Made by a program: the position numbers and the translations under genes. From Desulfococcaceae bacterium HSG9 (GTDB taxonomy: Bacteria > Desulfobacterota > Desulfobacteria > Desulfobacterales > JAUCGF01): DNA of 64,000 nucleotides. The stretch is from the NCBI GenBank assembly GCA_030378005.1, contig JAUCGF010000082.1, positions 20,707-84,706 on the forward strand. Reading direction: 5' to 3'. The notes below the pieces were generated by a model. The model ran no database searches and was not told the origin of the DNA. It worked only from the letters and a program-made list of their open reading frames with translations. Within the stretch, counting starts at the first letter, position 1. Each line of letters opens with the position of its first letter. Positions 61,403 to 64,000 of the stretch are shown here, piece after piece.

Positions 61403-62731
61403 TTAATTCCTTTTGCATAAGGGCAAAGAATTAGCGGGCGGTCGGACGGCAATATCTCCTACCGGATTTTTCCATGCGTCGTAGCCAGCCCGTCCAAGGA
61501 CATCCACCACCCTGTCAGCATAACCTTCATCCTCCATTTGCCGCCACAGCAGGGCATTTTTTTTCATGTATTCGTCAAATGGCATATCATTCTCCGGAAA
61601 ATGCAGAAACCCGTCAGTGCCGCGTCGGCAAATGTCTTGGTCTTGCAGTAACTCGTCTATACGGTTGCCAAACTCCGGCCAGAAAGACCGGGTTGCGCGG
61701 ATTGCCCCGGATAACTCGGCCAACAGCATCCCTTCAGGATCGTCTTCATGGATCGTGAACCAGGGCATAAAGACGAGATGACCGAGATTGTCCAGGCTGA
61801 AAGCGAACTCTGTCGGAAATATGCCATCCGCACCTTTCTGATAAACAGCATAGCGGGATTGTAAGCCAAGTCCGTTGAGTCCGGCGATCAGAATGCCGTC
61901 TTCATCAAGAAGCTCTCCGACCTGTGACAGTATCGTTTTTCTGATTTCGGGTTTGAAATAGACAAGAACGTTCATGCACCGGATAACCTTTGCGGGTTCG
62001 AGCTCAAGTTCCATGATATCCGATTTAATGAGAGTCAGATTGTCGGTCTCGAAATCCCGAATATGATTATGTATGAGCTTGTTCCCATCCTTTTCGACAG
62101 TTTCGCTCGCTGTACCGTCAGTATCCCGCAGTAAGGGAAAAAGATCCGCAAAAAGTTTGTTGAAGCGCTTCCCGGTAGCCTCCGGATCAGCGTATAAAGC
62201 TCGTCCACTAAGGTTCATCAACGCCTGGAAATATTGAAACACGCCCTTTTGGTCAAAGCAGGCGTAATGCCCGTCTTTATCATATAAAACAAAATCGGCA
62301 AAAGAACGGTCAACACCGTAGATTTGCCAGTCCGGAAATTTGCGGGCTGTATCGGCCGTTGTCACAGGTGGAAAACCACACCCCATATCCACAAAAATGT
62401 GCGGATCATTTCCGACAGCCATGTTTCGGTTGGAAACATAAGCATCGAGTTTGCTGTGGCGGTTCGGTAATGTAATGGGAGGAATCCGTCCTCCCCATGC
62501 GTCTGGCAACATACTTGGAATAGATGCGGACAACCACCGGATGAGAGCGGGATTGAACTCGGTTACAGAATAACCGGAGCGTTTCATAAGCTTCAGCATA
62601 CGCATGGTAAATCCCTGTGCGTACGGCGGCAGTTCGGACAAGGAAACGGCTCCTGCCATCTGTTGCGGTAAACGCATTCCCAGGAACTGCTCGACCAAGG
62701 CGTCAAAAGACTGATCTTTCATGGTTTGCAT
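61403..62731 (-). CDS. Large SAM-dependent methyltransferase (module copy C)
   Basis: This 442-residue paralogue of 46893-48236 has the same motif I (FVDMGCGFPPV) and CheR-like motif (VIRCMNVLVYFKPEIRKTIL). The middle part (about residues 50-225) is almost identical to copy A at both protein and DNA level, whereas both ends differ clearly. It follows the DUF362 gene by 31 bp. Function unknown; see the module findings. Confidence 0.8.
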   Translation of the reverse strand: MQTMKDQSFDALVEQFLGMRLPQQMAGAVSLSELPPYAQGFTMRMLKLMKRSGYSVTEFNPALIRWLSASIPSMLPDAWGGRIPPITLPNRHSKLDAYVSNRNMAVGNDPHIFVDMGCGFPPVTTADTARKFPDWQIYGVDRSFADFVLYDKDGHYACFDQKGVFQYFQALMNLSGRALYADPEATGKRFNKLFADLFPLLRDTDGTASETVEKDGNKLIHNHIRDFETDNLTLIKSDIMELELEPAKVIRCMNVLVYFKPEIRKTILSQVGELLDEDGILIAGLNGLGLQSRYAVYQKGADGIFPTEFAFSLDNLGHLVFMPWFTIHEDDPEGMLLAELSGAIRATRSFWPEFGNRIDELLQDQDICRRGTDGFLHFPENDMPFDEYMKKNALLWRQMEDEGYADRVVDVLGRAGYDAWKNPVGDIAVRPPANSLPLCKRN

Positions 62732-62762
62732 TTGTTATCTCCTATCATTCATTGCCTGAAGA

Positions 62763-63692
62763 TCAGACCTCAACCCGCTTCACATTAAGATTCTCAACAT
62801 CCATACGGCCAAGTCCTTGTTCATGGGCAAGGCGGATGTGCTTCACTTGTTTGGGGTTCTTACGTTTGCCGCCCCACTCAAACATCTTGACGGCTTGAGC
62901 ATCCGCTGCCACCATGTCCCTGGATGCGATGACCATATTCATGGGTAACACCTTTCCCGGCCCCCTGGGACCGTTGGTGCTCAACACCCGGCTGGCGTCG
63001 ATGACCACGAGTTTCGGACGCAGGAATGCGGCTAAAGTAACGATGGCCTTGTTAAGTCCGGTTTGATGCATGACCATGCGGTCGTATATAAGCCCCATCA
63101 TTCCCTTCATGGAAAGGCTCACATCCGATGCATGATGGTGCTTGGCCACTGGGGCGGCAATGAGGACATCAGCGGCCAGAACATCCTTAATGATATCAGT
63201 TTCGTTGAAACCAAACCATGAGTCCGAAAGCTTCGTTTGCTGGTAGAACTGGCCGTCATTGATAGCCTTCACAATATCCTCGTTGAAAACCGCACAAGCC
63301 GCCTTGGTCTCCTTAATACAGGCTTTTGCGTTGTTCAGGGTATGATCCAGGACTTGCACTTTCGAAGCCCCGGCTTCCTTGCACATGGAGACAAGTTCCA
63401 TGACGACCTCGGGATGCGTGGTGGTGCCCATTTTGAGGCCATTGGCAAAACTTATGTTGGGCTTGATCACCACTTTATTGCCGGGTTTTACAAAGGCTTT
63501 CATGCCGCCAAGAAGACCGACAGCGGCCCGTGTGGCCGCTCCCGGAGAGCCTTTGGCAATACCGAGATCAGGAGTTCCAGCTGCAATGAGGGACTTGGGA
63601 ATCAGAAGTCCCGATGCACCGACCGTCATCCAGGCGGCCGCCTTGAGTTGCAACTTTAAAAAATCTCTGCGGTTAAGTATCTTGTTATCCAT
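62763..63692 (-). CDS. Tat-exported DUF362 protein
   Basis: This 309-residue protein has a twin-arginine signal (LNRRDFLKLQ) and hydrophobic segment (WMTVGASGLLIPKSLIAA). The mature part is the DUF362 fold, with VVIKPNISF near its start, AAPVAKHHHASDVSLSMKG in the middle and MNMVIASRDMVAADAQAVKM. Tat export implies a folded, probably metal-containing protein in the periplasm; no ferredoxin-type Cys clusters are seen. The start at 63692 follows AAGGAGG. It occupies the position between binding-protein remnant and methyltransferase in module copy C. Confidence 0.85.
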   Translation of the reverse strand: MDNKILNRRDFLKLQLKAAAWMTVGASGLLIPKSLIAAGTPDLGIAKGSPGAATRAAVGLLGGMKAFVKPGNKVVIKPNISFANGLKMGTTTHPEVVMELVSMCKEAGASKVQVLDHTLNNAKACIKETKAACAVFNEDIVKAINDGQFYQQTKLSDSWFGFNETDIIKDVLAADVLIAAPVAKHHHASDVSLSMKGMMGLIYDRMVMHQTGLNKAIVTLAAFLRPKLVVIDASRVLSTNGPRGPGKVLPMNMVIASRDMVAADAQAVKMFEWGGKRKNPKQVKHIRLAHEQGLGRMDVENLNVKRVEV

Positions 63693-63785
63693 GTTTTCCT
63701 CCTTGTTTCTTATGCCATCTCCTATCATTTATGTTGATTTCCCCTACAAATAGGCGTTCAGCAGGGGGATAAATGTCTGAAAACG

Positions 63786-63875
63786 CTATTTATCTATCCA
63801 GATATCAAATGCCCGGCCTTCTTCTCCCAGAACCGGAAGACTTATATTTTTGACATATTGTTTGGCGAATATATA
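63786..63875 (-). pseudogene. C-terminal remnant of the substrate-binding protein (module copy C)
   Basis: About 29 codons read YIFAKQYVKNISLPVLGEEG then FDIWIDK and a TAG stop, matching the end of the intact binding protein (VLGEEGTLLADIWIDK). Homology is lost upstream of 63875. The stretch from 63876 to the window end shows no gene. Confidence 0.85.
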
Positions 63876-64000
63876 GCCTGAATTATTCATAAACTTCTTT
63901 TAATTTTACGTAATTTTTGATATATCAAATAGTTAGGTAAGCTCATCCAAAAAACAGAGTTTTTAAAAATTGCATCATTTTCCCCGCTGATAAAGGAGAG

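Noticed and set aside
1..64000. tRNA, rRNA or CRISPR features
   Set aside because: I saw no cloverleaf-type sequences ending in CCA-like contexts, no rRNA signatures and no regularly spaced repeats.

Overview
The window looks like chromosomal DNA of an anaerobic Desulfobacterota (Desulfobacterales-like) bacterium. The main pointers are the two enzymes of the benzoyl-CoA ring-opening pathway (6-hydroxycyclohex-1-ene-1-carbonyl-CoA dehydrogenase and 6-oxocyclohex-1-ene-1-carbonyl-CoA hydrolase), a DUF35/SCP2-type thiolase pair, and the many decayed insertion sequences, dispersed palindromes and STAND NTPases typical of large genomes in that group. This placement is inference from gene content; there is no rRNA or other phylogenetic marker in the window. 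I saw no tRNA, rRNA or CRISPR array.

Layout. (1) About 1-17.9 kb, minus strand: an exopolysaccharide locus. In transcription order it holds a secreted Thr-rich protein, an outer-membrane beta-barrel, a Wza-like export protein, a Wzz/GumC chain-length protein, a CpsD-type tyrosine kinase carrying an inserted extra domain, a TPR membrane protein, a Wzy/WaaL-like ligase, galE, asnB, glycosyltransferases and a Wzm/Wzt ABC exporter that runs off the left edge. (2) 18.7-23.7 kb: a second small surface-sugar group made of a large GT-C-like membrane protein with an Ig-like partner, a GT2 and a hexapeptide acetyltransferase. (3) 23.9-28.9 kb: an FAH-family hydrolase, then a minus-strand had-oah-thiolase-DUF35 operon. 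(4) 29.3-37.9 kb: a large chemoreceptor with an altered hairpin tip, an unknown acidic protein, a patch of broken genes, and a TetR/acyl-CoA dehydrogenase pair with a perfect 24-bp operator.

(5) 38-43.9 kb: a 1100-residue NACHT NTPase ending in a formylglycine-generating-enzyme/C-type-lectin fold. Its last ~25 residues look like the variable region of a diversity-generating retroelement (DGR) target; no reverse transcriptase or template repeat is visible here. It is flanked by two multi-armed palindromic structures and followed by stacked relics of several mobile elements. (6) 44-46 kb: an SDR that has lost its catalytic Lys, and a lytic transglycosylase. (7) 46.4-64 kb: a dipeptide/oligopeptide-type ABC transporter region with a module [substrate-binding protein - large SAM methyltransferase - MaoC hydratase] present in three differently decayed copies, plus a TetR regulator, small lipoproteins and a Tat-exported DUF362 protein.

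The observations I rank highest are the NACHT-FGE protein with its DGR-like C-terminus, the triplicated module with an apparent gene-conversion patch, and the kinase with an inserted domain.
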